From Bacteroidales bacterium (GTDB lineage: Bacteria; Bacteroidota; Bacteroidia; Bacteroidales; JAFGUD01), in NCBI GenBank assembly GCA_016936595.1, contig JAFGXO010000006.1, positions 1 to 54,996 on the forward strand: 54,996 bases of DNA, written 5' to 3'. This document shows positions 8,438 to 16,777 of the stretch, in pieces (the first letter of the stretch is position 1; the number at the start of each line of letters is the position of its first letter). Under the pieces are notes generated by a model. The model made no database searches, was not told the DNA's origin, and worked only from the letters and a program-made list of their open reading frames with translations. The translations under genes were made by a program, and so were the position numbers.

Positions 8438-8908
8438 ATGGCTAATCTCAAAGAAATTCAAGAATTCTTGGAAAATCTTGCAAAAACAGATTTACACAAA
8501 GTTGAGATAAAAACAGACGAAATTGAATTAAAGGTACAGTTAAAACCCAAAATTTCTGTAACGTCTGTATCAACTCCAACCATACAGCAACCTGTTTATC
8601 AACATTCACCCGAACAAGTAACACATCAAAATACAGTTAATACAGACACCAAAACTCCAGAAAGAAACAACTTTTTATCTATAAAATCACCAATAGTTGG
8701 CACCTTTTATCGAAAACCAAACCCCGAAAGTCCAACTTTTGTTGAAGTAGGCCAAAAAATTAACAAGGGCGATGTTGTTTGCATTGTAGAAGCGATGAAA
8801 TTATTTAACGAAATTGAAGCTGAAATTTCCGGTGAAATAACAGAAATTTTAGTTGAAGACGGACAACCGGTTGAATTTGATCAACCTCTATTTTTAGTAA
8901 AACCATAA
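8438..8908 (+). CDS. accB: Biotin carboxyl carrier protein of acetyl-CoA carboxylase
   Basis: The 156-residue protein carries the biotin that shuttles carboxyl groups from the biotin carboxylase to the carboxyltransferase in fatty-acid synthesis. An N-terminal helical segment ([20 protein letters not shown]) is followed by a flexible P/T/Q-rich linker and a C-terminal biotinyl domain with the modified lysine in [13 protein letters not shown] chose the ATG at 8438. The frame opens at 8399, but its extra 13 residues are unlike the family and a promoter element lies inside them. accC follows after 14 bp. Carboxyltransferase genes are not in this window. Confidence 0.92.
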   Translation: MANLKEIQEFLENLAKTDLHKVEIKTDEIELKVQLKPKISVTSVSTPTIQQPVYQHSPEQVTHQNTVNTDTKTPERNNFLSIKSPIVGTFYRKPNPESPTFVEVGQKINKGDVVCIVEAMKLFNEIEAEISGEITEILVEDGQPVEFDQPLFLVKP

Positions 8909-8922
8909 TAAATACACTTTTT

Positions 8923-10260
8923 ATGTTTAAAAAAATACTGATAGCCAACAGAGGTGAAATTGCTCTACGTATAATCCGAACATGTAAAGAAATGGGAATA
9001 AAAACAGTTGCCGTTTTTTCAACTGCCGATAAAAACTCTTTGCATGTAAGATTTGCCGACGAAGCTGTATGTATTGGACCTCCTGCCGGCAATAAATCGT
9101 ACTTAAATATACCTCAGATAATTTCGGCTGCACAAATAACAAACGCAGATGCTATTCACCCGGGTTATGGATTTTTAGCCGAAAACTCTAAATTTGCAAA
9201 AATATGTACCGAAGCCGGAATAAAATTTATTGGTCCAAAACCCGAACATATTGATAAAATGGGCGATAAAGCAACAGCCCGAAAAACTATGATTGAAGCC
9301 GAAGTTCCGGTTGTTCCGGGTTCCGACGGAATTATTAAAGATATTAAAGAAGCAAAAAAATTCGCTAAATCATTTGGTTATCCAATTATGATTAAAGCCA
9401 CAGCCGGTGGAGGCGGAAAAGGTATGCGATTGGTTTGGGACGAAAAAGATTTTGAATCAAATTGGAATAACGCTCACAACGAAGCTGCTTCTGCTTTTGG
9501 AAACGGTGATTTATATATCGAAAAATTTGTTGAAGAACCTCATCATATCGAAATTCAAATTGCCGGAGACCAATACGGAAGAGCGTGTCATCTTTCAGAA
9601 CGCGACTGTTCAATTCAACGACGCCACCAAAAACTTGTGGAAGAAACGCCATCACCTTTTATAACAGAAGAACTCAGAGAAAAAATGGGGAACGCGGCAG
9701 TTAAAGCTGCTCAAGCTATTAACTATGAAGGAGTTGGAACGGTGGAATTTTTGGTTGACAAAAACAGAAATTATTATTTTATGGAAATGAATACCCGTAT
9801 TCAGGTTGAACACCCAATTACCGAAGAAGTTATTGATTTTGACTTAATAAAAGAACAAATTAAAATAGCCGCCGGTATTAACATTTCCGGAAAAAACTAC
9901 TATCCAAAAGCTCACGCTATCGAATGCAGAATAAATGCCGAAGATGTGTATAATAACTTCAGACCATCTCCGGGATTAATCCACACATGGCACTCTCCGG
10001 GAGGACACGGAGTTAGAGTTGACACACATTCATACGCAGGCTACAAGATAGAGCCTTATTACGATTCTATGATTGCAAAATTAATTGTAACAGCTCAAAC
10101 AAGAGAAGAAGCAATTAATAAAATGCAACGAGCTTTAGATGAATTTGTTATCGAAGGCATTCATACTACTATTCCTTTTCATATACAACTAATGAAAGAC
10201 GAAGAGTTTAGAAAAGGAAACTACACAACAAAATTTTTAGAAAATTTTAAAATAGACTAA
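8923..10260 (+). CDS. accC: Biotin carboxylase subunit of acetyl-CoA carboxylase
   Basis: The 445-residue ATP-grasp enzyme carboxylates the biotin on AccB using ATP and bicarbonate. Landmarks are the N-terminal [20 protein letters not shown], the glycine-rich ATP lid [14 protein letters not shown] (about 160), [17 protein letters not shown], and the catalytic [14 protein letters not shown] near 290. The biotin-carboxylase C-terminal domain starts around [11 protein letters not shown]. Length and motifs match the E. coli enzyme. Directly behind accB, it is surely co-transcribed. A related role in an acyl-CoA (propionyl-CoA) carboxylase cannot be excluded by sequence alone. Confidence 0.95.
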   Translation: MFKKILIANRGEIALRIIRTCKEMGIKTVAVFSTADKNSLHVRFADEAVCIGPPAGNKSYLNIPQIISAAQITNADAIHPGYGFLAENSKFAKICTEAGIKFIGPKPEHIDKMGDKATARKTMIEAEVPVVPGSDGIIKDIKEAKKFAKSFGYPIMIKATAGGGGKGMRLVWDEKDFESNWNNAHNEAASAFGNGDLYIEKFVEEPHHIEIQIAGDQYGRACHLSERDCSIQRRHQKLVEETPSPFITEELREKMGNAAVKAAQAINYEGVGTVEFLVDKNRNYYFMEMNTRIQVEHPITEEVIDFDLIKEQIKIAAGINISGKNYYPKAHAIECRINAEDVYNNFRPSPGLIHTWHSPGGHGVRVDTHSYAGYKIEPYYDSMIAKLIVTAQTREEAINKMQRALDEFVIEGIHTTIPFHIQLMKDEEFRKGNYTTKFLENFKID

Positions 10261-10264
10261 AAAA

Positions 10265-10639
10265 ATGGGAAAAAAAGAACAAGTTGTTGACCCTAATTCG
10301 TTTAATACGATAGTAAACAACACTTTTATCAAAGGAGACTTTTCAACAGAAAGCAGCATTAAATTTGACGGAAAATTAGAAGGTAATTTAATAACCAAAA
10401 ATAAGTTTGTATTAGGTAATGTTGGAGAAATTATTGGTGAAATAAAATGTAAAGATGCAATAATTTCAGGCAAGATTTCAGGTAAAATAATAGTTGAAGA
10501 TCTTTTAACTCTTCAATCAACAGCCCGAATTGAAGGCGAAATTATTACTAATAAAATTGCTATTGAACCTGGTGCAATTTTTAACGGTAATTGCCACATG
10601 ACAGATAATATTACTAATAATCAAGTAATTGAAAAATAA
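10265..10639 (+). CDS. Bactofilin (polymer-forming cytoskeletal protein)
   Basis: The 124-residue protein belongs to the bactofilin (DUF583) family, small beta-helix proteins that polymerise without nucleotides and scaffold envelope or morphology functions. After a short tail it shows repeating beta-helix turns such as IKFDGKLEGNLITKNKFVLG, then GEIIGEIKCKDAIISGKISG, with glycines every six to ten residues. It begins 4 bp after accC. Its end overlaps the start of an AtpZ-type gene by 11 bp. Bactofilins next to AtpZ are a common Bacteroidota arrangement. Confidence 0.87.
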   Translation: MGKKEQVVDPNSFNTIVNNTFIKGDFSTESSIKFDGKLEGNLITKNKFVLGNVGEIIGEIKCKDAIISGKISGKIIVEDLLTLQSTARIEGEIITNKIAIEPGAIFNGNCHMTDNITNNQVIEK

Positions 10640-10838
10640 AAAACAATTTGACCATAAACAATCAGGCAAGTATCTGAACATTCCTTTTCAGATGCTTGCT
10701 ATTATTGGCGTTGGTGTTTTTGGAGGTATAAAATTAGATAAATTATTGAAGTTAGATTTTCCAATATTTACAGTAATTTTAACCATCTTTTCAGTTATAC
10801 TATCAATTTATTTAGTTATTAAAGAGTTACTAAAATGA
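10629..10838 (+). CDS. atpZ: AtpZ/AtpI-family small membrane protein
   Basis: This 69-residue protein has two transmembrane helices: residues about 18-35, containing MLAIIGVGVFGGIKLD, and 43-66. It fits the AtpZ/AtpI family, small accessory proteins encoded ahead of F1Fo ATP synthase genes and implicated in c-ring assembly or Mg/Ca transport. The start is a TTG at 10629 inside the end of the bactofilin gene; no ATG lies before the first helix. Its end overlaps the next gene by 4 bp. The ATP synthase genes that usually follow are absent here. Confidence 0.8.
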   Translation: MKNKKQFDHKQSGKYLNIPFQMLAIIGVGVFGGIKLDKLLKLDFPIFTVILTIFSVILSIYLVIKELLK

Positions 10839-11236
10839 ACAAAAAGACAAAAAGGTTTTTAATTCGCATTTCAATAATGGCAATTATTATGCTATTACTG
10901 GTAGCACTTTCAGCTGTAGTTACTCCAAATTTATATACTCCTGCAAATTTTGTTACTGTATTAATATTTTATTTTTCAACCATAGGAGTATATCTACTAA
11001 CACTAAATAGCTTTAATAAAAAGTTTAAAACTGCGTTTGTTAATATTTTTATGGCCGGCACAATAGCAAAACTTTTCACTTTACTAATGTACCTAATAAT
11101 TTACCTTTTTGCATTTGGCAACAAAAAAGCTGTTTTTCTTATTTTTGTGCTCATAAATTATGTTCCGTTCACTTTTTTTGAAGTTTTTTTCATTTTAAAA
11201 AATTCATCAAAAAAAATTGACCAAGAAGGCAAATAA
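10835..11236 (+). CDS. Four-helix membrane protein of the atpZ-linked (AtpI-like) type
   Basis: The 133-residue protein has four predicted membrane segments, at about 9-29, 39-57, 66-92 and 97-121, in the usual shape of ATP synthase subunit-I-like proteins. In Bacteroidota, a small protein of this kind typically lies between atpZ and atpB. The ATG overlaps the atpZ stop codon (ATGA), indicating translational coupling. The gene ends 3 bp from the convergent hflX, so the operon stops here instead of continuing into atpB. Function is assigned by context and topology only. Confidence 0.6.
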   Translation: MNKKTKRFLIRISIMAIIMLLLVALSAVVTPNLYTPANFVTVLIFYFSTIGVYLLTLNSFNKKFKTAFVNIFMAGTIAKLFTLLMYLIIYLFAFGNKKAVFLIFVLINYVPFTFFEVFFILKNSSKKIDQEGK

Positions 11237-11239
11237 ATC

Positions 11240-12427
11240 TTATCCTTCTTCAATATCCGGATAATAAAAATCATTAAAAGGGAAACGTTGTGCATGAATA
11301 TTTTTCACATCTTCGTACAAATTTTTCCTTAATTCTTCAATATTTATCTTCTTTTTTGCCGAAATAAAAACTGTTTTATATTCGTTTTTTGCCATCCACA
11401 TTTCTTTTAAATCATCTAATGAAAAATTCTGTTTAGTTTTAGGAGCTAAATCAAATTCTTCCTGAGGAACAAAATTATAATTATCAATTTTATTAAAAAC
11501 AACTATTTGAGGTTTATCAACAGCACCAATTTCGTGTAAAGTTTTATTAACTACATCTATTTGATCTTCAAATTCCTGATGCGAAATATCAACAACATGA
11601 ACCAAAACATCAGCCTCTCGAACTTCATCAAGGGTAGATTTAAAAGCCTCAACAAGATTATGAGGAAGCTTACGTATAAAACCTACAGTATCGGTTAAAA
11701 GAAAAGGCAAATTACCAATTGCAACTTTTCGCACGGTAGTATCTAAAGTTGCAAAAAGTTTATTTTCGGCAAAAACTTCCGATTTTGTTAAAAGATTCAT
11801 CAAAGTAGATTTGCCAACATTTGTATATCCAACAAGAGCAACACGAACCAACTTTCCTCTCCCTTTTCGTTGAATTTGTTTTTGTTTATCAATCTTTTTT
11901 AAATCTTCTTTAAGTTTAGTTATTCTATCTCGCACAATACGTCTATCTGTTTCAATTTCTTTTTCACCGGGACCACGCATACCAATCCCTCCACGTTGTC
12001 GTTCAAGGTGAGTCCACATGCCGGATAATCGGGGCAACAAATACTGATACTGAGCTAATTCAACCTGAGTTTTTGCCACAGCCGTTTGTGCTCGTTTTGC
12101 AAAAATATCTAAAATCAAATTTGTTCTATCTAAAATTTTAACTTCAAATAACCTATTCAAATTCTTTAATTGAGAAGGACTTAACTCTTCGTCAAAAATA
12201 ATTAGATCAATTTCATTATTTTGAACATAGTCTAAAACTTCTTCTATTTTTCCCGACCCAATAAAAGTTTTTGAGTTAAAGTAGTCCATATTTTGAGTAA
12301 ACCGTTTTTTTGTAGCTACTCCGGCAGTTTCAGCTAAAAATTCAAGTTCATCTAAATATTCGTCTAATTTATTATCTTTATCGCTTTTAAGAGCAGCGCC
12401 TATAAGAACAGCATTTTCATATCCCAT
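11240..12427 (-). CDS. hflX: Ribosome-associated GTPase HflX
   Basis: HflX is a GTPase that binds the 50S subunit and splits stalled ribosomes. The 395-residue protein has the N-terminal HflX domain with FIGSGKIEEV and the linker motif GGIGMRGPGEKEIETDRR, followed by a coiled-coil. The G domain carries G1 GYTNVGKST, G3 DTVGFIRKLP and G4 NKID. The length matches the family. It lies 11 bp behind gmd on the same strand and probably shares its transcript. It ends 3 bp from the convergent AtpI-like gene. A 7-bp inverted repeat (11223-11229/11244-11250) spans both stop codons. Confidence 0.95.
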   Translation of the reverse strand: MGYENAVLIGAALKSDKDNKLDEYLDELEFLAETAGVATKKRFTQNMDYFNSKTFIGSGKIEEVLDYVQNNEIDLIIFDEELSPSQLKNLNRLFEVKILDRTNLILDIFAKRAQTAVAKTQVELAQYQYLLPRLSGMWTHLERQRGGIGMRGPGEKEIETDRRIVRDRITKLKEDLKKIDKQKQIQRKGRGKLVRVALVGYTNVGKSTLMNLLTKSEVFAENKLFATLDTTVRKVAIGNLPFLLTDTVGFIRKLPHNLVEAFKSTLDEVREADVLVHVVDISHQEFEDQIDVVNKTLHEIGAVDKPQIVVFNKIDNYNFVPQEEFDLAPKTKQNFSLDDLKEMWMAKNEYKTVFISAKKKINIEELRKNLYEDVKNIHAQRFPFNDFYYPDIEEG

Positions 12428-12438
12428 AAATAGTTTTT

Positions 12439-13572
12439 TTATTCAAAATAATTAAGAGTTTTAAATCCATTTTGCAACAAGAAACGTTCTTTTTTCATTT
12501 CTTTTAAGTCGCTTTTTACCATATCAACAACTAAGTCGTTTAAAGTATGTTTGGTTTGCCAGCCAAGAAGTTTTTTAGCCTTTGTAGGATCGCCAAGTAA
12601 CATTTCAACCTCGGTTGGTCTAAAATAACGAGGATCAATTCTAACTAACACCTGTCCTTCAGAAACATTTTTAGTTAAATCTTGATATTTCTGATCTTTG
12701 CTTACTTTTACAGCTACACCAACTTCATCAACACCTTCGCCTGAAAATCCAACAGTAACACCAACTTCGGCAAAAGCTTTTTCAACAAATTCTCTAACCG
12801 AAGTAGTTACACCTGTAGCGACCACAAAATCGTCCGGTTTATCGTGTTGTAGAATAAGATACATAGCTTCTACGTAATCTTTTGCATGCCCCCAATCTCT
12901 TTTAGCCGACAAATTTCCAAGCCAAACAGCACCTTGCAAACCCAAAACAATTCTTGCAACAGCACGAGTTATTTTTCGAGTAACAAAAGTTTCGCCTCTA
13001 ATAGGAGATTCGTGATTAAATAAAATACCATTTGAAGTAAACATATTATATGCTTCGCGATAATTTACAGTTATCCAATAAGAATACATTTTAGCAACAG
13101 CATAAGGACTGCGAGGATAAAATGGTGTTGTTTCAGATTGCGGAATTTCTTGAACTTTACCATACAATTCGCTTGTTGAAGCTTGATAAAATTTAACAGA
13201 ACTCTCCATTTTTAAAATTCTGATTGCCTCAAGAATACGAAGAGTTCCAATACCATCAGCATTTGCAGTATATTCTGGAGTGTCAAAACTAACCTTAACA
13301 TGGCTCATTGCAGCCAAATTATATATTTCGTGAGGTTTTACCTCCTGAATTAATCTAATTAGATTAGTAGAATCAGTTAAATCACCGAAATGTAGAAAAA
13401 AATTTCTGTTATCTATGTGAGGATCTAAATACAAATGATCAATCCTATCTGTGTTAAATAAAGAACTTCTTCTTTTAAGACCGTGAACTTCATATCCCTT
13501 TTTTAGCAAAAACTCGGCGAGATAAGCTCCATCTTGTCCGGTTATTCCGGTAATTAAGGCAACTTTTGACAT
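12439..13572 (-). CDS. gmd: GDP-mannose 4,6-dehydratase
   Basis: The 377-residue SDR-family enzyme converts GDP-mannose to GDP-4-keto-6-deoxymannose, the precursor of GDP-fucose, GDP-rhamnose and related sugars for surface glycans. It shows the NAD(P)-binding [15 protein letters not shown], the family-typical [15 protein letters not shown], the catalytic [10 protein letters not shown] and YxxxK in SPYAVAKMY, and [14 protein letters not shown] segment around residues 265-310 is slightly longer than in typical Gmd proteins, which are also near 370 residues. No fcl or other nucleotide-sugar partner is adjacent. A terminator hairpin and a -7 element lie immediately upstream. Confidence 0.94.
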   Translation of the reverse strand: MSKVALITGITGQDGAYLAEFLLKKGYEVHGLKRRSSLFNTDRIDHLYLDPHIDNRNFFLHFGDLTDSTNLIRLIQEVKPHEIYNLAAMSHVKVSFDTPEYTANADGIGTLRILEAIRILKMESSVKFYQASTSELYGKVQEIPQSETTPFYPRSPYAVAKMYSYWITVNYREAYNMFTSNGILFNHESPIRGETFVTRKITRAVARIVLGLQGAVWLGNLSAKRDWGHAKDYVEAMYLILQHDKPDDFVVATGVTTSVREFVEKAFAEVGVTVGFSGEGVDEVGVAVKVSKDQKYQDLTKNVSEGQVLVRIDPRYFRPTEVEMLLGDPTKAKKLLGWQTKHTLNDLVVDMVKSDLKEMKKERFLLQNGFKTLNYFE

Positions 13573-13583
13573 GCTTTTTTTTG

Positions 13584-13591
13584 CAAAAATA
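13584..13591 (-). promoter_or_regulatory. Candidate -7 element for gmd-hflX
   Basis: TATTTTTG on the minus strand, then GC, fits TAnnTTTG. It lies within the T-tract of the preceding terminator. It predicts a transcription start only about 5 nt before the gmd ATG at 13572. Confidence 0.4.
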
Positions 13592-13620
13592 AAAAAGTGC
13601 CGCTAATAAACGACACTTTT
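13591..13620 (-). terminator. Rho-independent terminator downstream of nrdJ
   Basis: The arms AAAAGTGCCG (13593-13602) and CGACACTTTT (13611-13620) pair with one mismatch around an 8-nt loop. On the minus strand the stem is followed by a run of Ts. It ends the ribonucleotide reductase transcript just before gmd. Confidence 0.75.
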
Positions 13621-13669
13621 ATTTAAAATATAAGACACATCAAAAAAATTTAAACAAATTATGTGAATT

Positions 13670-16243
13670 TTATCCGCATTTTGAATAGCCACAGCTTTGA
13701 CAAGTTAAACAACCTTCTTGATAAAAAAGATGTTCAGATTCACATTTTGGACATTTTGCCCCTTTTTTAGCTTTTGTTCCATCAGGAATATATTTTTTAA
13801 GCGAACGTAAAACACCATTTTTCCATGTGTTTAAATTATCACTCTTTAAATGGAGTGATGTAATCAAGTGTACAACTTTATCAATTGGCATTTCGTGACG
13901 TAAAACACCTGAAATTAATTTTGCATAATTCCAATATTCAGGTGAAAATTTATACGATAACCCTTCGATAGTTACGTGGAAACCGGCTTTATTAACATAT
14001 TGAAAATCATAACGTTTACCTTCCTTAGGATCTCTTACTTTAATGATATAACCACGAGTTACAGTTTTTGGAATAGGTAAATATTCAGGTTCATCAATGC
14101 CGGTAAAAACCTCGTAAGGTTTACCATCTCTTAAACCAATAAAAGCAATCCATCTCTGATTATTATTCAAAAACCGAACAACATCGGTATCTAAAACTTT
14201 AGGCCTTTTTTTGTTAACCTCATCAATTTCTGAAGAAGATTTTTCTTTTTTCTTAGAATTAGAAATTAAAACCCCATCTCTTGAGCCTTCGCGGTAAATA
14301 GTAAGACCTTTACACCCTGATTTCCAAGCAGTCATGTATAATTGATCAACTAAATCCTCTTTAGTATCTTCGGGCACATTAATAGTAACACTAATAGAAT
14401 GATCCACCCATTTTTGAATTTTTCCTTGCATTACAACTTTATTAACCCAATTTACATCACGCGAAGTTGCTTTATAATAGGGAGATTTTTTAAAGATATT
14501 ATCTAATTTTTCTTCAGAATAATTCATCACTTCCTGTGCATCATAACCATTTGCATTAAGCCAAGTTACGAATTTATGATGAAAAACAGCATACTCTTCC
14601 CAAGCATCACCAACATCATCAATAAATGAAACTTTTACATCGGGGTCATTGGGGTTAACTTTTCTACGTCTTTTATAATAAGGCATAAAAACAGGCTCTA
14701 TACCCGATGTAGTTTGAGTCATAATACTTGTAGAACCGGTTGGAGCAATAGTAAGCAAAGAAATATTTCTACGCCCGAAATTAATCATATCATCATAAAG
14801 TTGAGGGTCTTCATTTTTCAGCCTATTAATAAAAGGATTTTTTTCTTCTCTTTTAGCATCAAAAATAGGGAATGCACCTCTTTCTTTAGATAAAATAACA
14901 GAACCTCTATAAGCCTCTATTGCAATAGTTTTATGTACTTCAACAGAAAAATCGATTGCATCTTCGGTTCCATAAGTTAAACCAAGAGCTGCCAACATAT
15001 CGCCTTCGGCAGTAATTCCAATACCTGTTCGGCGACCTTTAATTGCTTTTTCTTTGATTTTTTCCCAAAGACTTCTTTCAACAGATTTCACTTCAGCGGT
15101 TTCAGGATCTTCGTCAATTTTGGCAATTATTTTATCAATTTTTTCAAGTTCCAAATCAATAATATCGTCCATTATTCTTTGAGCATAATGAACATGTTTT
15201 TTAAACTTATCAAAATTAAATTTAGCATCGGCAGTAAAAGGCTGATCAACATAACTATAAAGATTTACGGCAATCAAACGGCAACTATCATAAGGACATA
15301 AAGGAATTTCGCCACAAGGATTTGTTGCAACAGTTTTAAAACCTAAATCAGAGTAAGAATCAGCAACAGATTCCTTAATAACAGTATCCCAAAATAAAAT
15401 TCCTGGTTCAGCACTTTTCCAAGCATTATGAATAATTTTCCCCCATAAATCACGAGCTTTTACTTGTTTTTTGAATGAAGGATTAGAAGAACTAACAGGA
15501 TATTGTTGATTATAAACTAAATCATTATCAACAGCTTTCATAAATTCATCATCAATTTTGACAGAAATATTAGCCCCGGTAATTTTACCCTGTTCAAGTT
15601 TTGCATCAATAAAATCCTCTGAATCAGGATGTTTAATTTCTAAAGTAAGCATTAAAGCACCTCGTCGTCCATCTTGAGCAACTTCACGAGTAGAATTTGA
15701 ATATCTTTCCATAAAAGGCACAATACCGGTAGAAGTTAACGCACTGTTGTAAACCGGACTACCCTTTGGTCTGATATGCGACAAATCGTGACCAACACCA
15801 CCTCTTCGCTTCATTAATTGAACTTGTTCTTGATCCATTTTCATTATTCCACCGTAAGAATCAGCACCTGATTTTTCATAACCAATAACAAAACAATTAG
15901 AAAGAGAAACCAACTGAAAATTATTACCTATCCCACTCATAGGACTACCTTGAGGGACAATATACTTGAAATTTTCCAGCAAACTATAAACAAGCTCTTT
16001 AGAAAGAGGATTAACATATTTGCTCTCAACCCTTGCAATTTCTGATGCAATTCTATTATGCATTTGTTCAGGCGAATTTTCAAAAATATTACCATATGAA
16101 TCCTTCAATGCGTATTTATTAACAAAAACTCTAGCTGCTAATTCGTCGCCATTAAAATATTCTAATGATTTTTTAAAAGCCTCTTCAAATGAATATTTCC
16201 CCATCTCAGACGATGTAGTTTTAATTTTTATTTGTTCGAACAT
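13670..16243 (-). CDS. nrdJ: Adenosylcobalamin-dependent (class II) ribonucleoside-diphosphate reductase
   Basis: The 857-residue enzyme reduces ribonucleotides to deoxyribonucleotides using coenzyme B12, independent of oxygen. It shows KRRGGVGHDLSHIRPKGSPV, the core motif ATNPCGEIPLCPYDSCRL with active-site cysteine, APTGSTSIMTQTTSGIEP, and a long C-terminal extension ending in cysteine pairs (CPKCESEHLFYQ, then CLTCQSCGYSKCG), the redox/zinc tail of this subfamily. I take the ATG at 16243; the frame also opens 14 codons earlier at 16285, but the family N-terminus fits the later one. I see no cobalamin riboswitch upstream. A good terminator follows. No other RNR genes are visible in the window. 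Confidence 0.94.
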   Translation of the reverse strand: MFEQIKIKTTSSEMGKYSFEEAFKKSLEYFNGDELAARVFVNKYALKDSYGNIFENSPEQMHNRIASEIARVESKYVNPLSKELVYSLLENFKYIVPQGSPMSGIGNNFQLVSLSNCFVIGYEKSGADSYGGIMKMDQEQVQLMKRRGGVGHDLSHIRPKGSPVYNSALTSTGIVPFMERYSNSTREVAQDGRRGALMLTLEIKHPDSEDFIDAKLEQGKITGANISVKIDDEFMKAVDNDLVYNQQYPVSSSNPSFKKQVKARDLWGKIIHNAWKSAEPGILFWDTVIKESVADSYSDLGFKTVATNPCGEIPLCPYDSCRLIAVNLYSYVDQPFTADAKFNFDKFKKHVHYAQRIMDDIIDLELEKIDKIIAKIDEDPETAEVKSVERSLWEKIKEKAIKGRRTGIGITAEGDMLAALGLTYGTEDAIDFSVEVHKTIAIEAYRGSVILSKERGAFPIFDAKREEKNPFINRLKNEDPQLYDDMINFGRRNISLLTIAPTGSTSIMTQTTSGIEPVFMPYYKRRRKVNPNDPDVKVSFIDDVGDAWEEYAVFHHKFVTWLNANGYDAQEVMNYSEEKLDNIFKKSPYYKATSRDVNWVNKVVMQGKIQKWVDHSISVTINVPEDTKEDLVDQLYMTAWKSGCKGLTIYREGSRDGVLISNSKKKEKSSSEIDEVNKKRPKVLDTDVVRFLNNNQRWIAFIGLRDGKPYEVFTGIDEPEYLPIPKTVTRGYIIKVRDPKEGKRYDFQYVNKAGFHVTIEGLSYKFSPEYWNYAKLISGVLRHEMPIDKVVHLITSLHLKSDNLNTWKNGVLRSLKKYIPDGTKAKKGAKCPKCESEHLFYQEGCLTCQSCGYSKCG

Positions 16244-16330
16244 ATTAATAAAAATGGTTTTAAAATTAGTATATAATAGAGACAAATAAAACGATTTTTA
16301 TTTTTTTTTATTTTTTTTTTTGACTAAAGG

Positions 16331-16350
16331 TTGTTAACATCTGTTTACAA
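16331..16350. promoter_or_regulatory. Near-palindrome in the nrdJ/acpP divergent region
   Basis: TTGTTAAC and GTTTACAA are inverted repeats separated by ATCT, with one central mismatch. They lie between a T-rich tract (16295-16321) and an A-rich tract (16381-16401) in the 286-bp region between divergent nrdJ and acpP. It has the size and symmetry of a repressor operator but matches no NrdR box that I can recognise. Whether it is functional is speculative. Confidence 0.25.
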
Positions 16351-16403
16351 ACTAAACAAAAGACTGATAAACAAAAGATTAAAAAAAAAAGAAAAAAAAA
16401 ACT

Positions 16404-16433
16404 TTGACGAACGAAAAAAATAGACTATTTTTA
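16404..16433 (+). promoter_or_regulatory. Candidate promoter for acpP-fabF
   Basis: A TTG at 16404-16406 and TATTTTTA at 16426-16433 are separated by 19 nt, the usual Bacteroidota spacing. The last base of the -7 element differs from consensus. A second partial element, TTAATTTG, is nearer the gene at 16487-16494. Confidence 0.35.
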
Positions 16434-16529
16434 CCGTAAAGAATTAACCGAATAAAAAAAAATTTTTATTTTTAATGTAAAATAATTTAATTTGCCCTCA
16501 ATTAGTATTAAACCCTTAAACAAAACATT

Positions 16530-16766
16530 ATGTCAGATTTCGATGCTAGAGTAAAAGCTATTATCGTAGACAAACTTGGAGTAGATGAATCAGAAGTAAC
16601 TCCAGACGCTACATTTACAAACGACTTAGGTGCAGATTCATTAGATACAGTAGAATTAATTATGGAATTTGAAAAAGAATTCAATATTGCAATTCCTGAC
16701 GAAGATGCAGAAAACATAGGAACTGTAAAAGATGCAATAAGTTACATCGAAAAACACAGTAAGTAA
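16530..16766 (+). CDS. acpP: Acyl carrier protein
   Basis: The 78-residue acidic protein carries growing acyl chains in type II fatty-acid synthesis. The phosphopantetheine attachment serine is S37 in [16 protein letters not shown], the canonical motif. Length and four-helix pattern are typical. It is the first gene of the acpP-fabF-rnc cluster, 11 bp upstream of fabF. High codon regularity fits an abundant protein. Confidence 0.97.
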   Translation: MSDFDARVKAIIVDKLGVDESEVTPDATFTNDLGADSLDTVELIMEFEKEFNIAIPDEDAENIGTVKDAISYIEKHSK

Positions 16767-16777
16767 AAAAATTATTT

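Noticed and set aside
8805-9655. Several short frames opposite accB/accC
   Set aside because: All lie antisense to strongly conserved AccB and AccC motifs, and none resembles a known protein.
16244-16529. Possible cobalamin riboswitch upstream of the B12-dependent reductase
   Set aside because: The region is dominated by homopolymer A/T tracts. It shows no B12-box-like conserved stretch and no multi-stem layout of the needed size.
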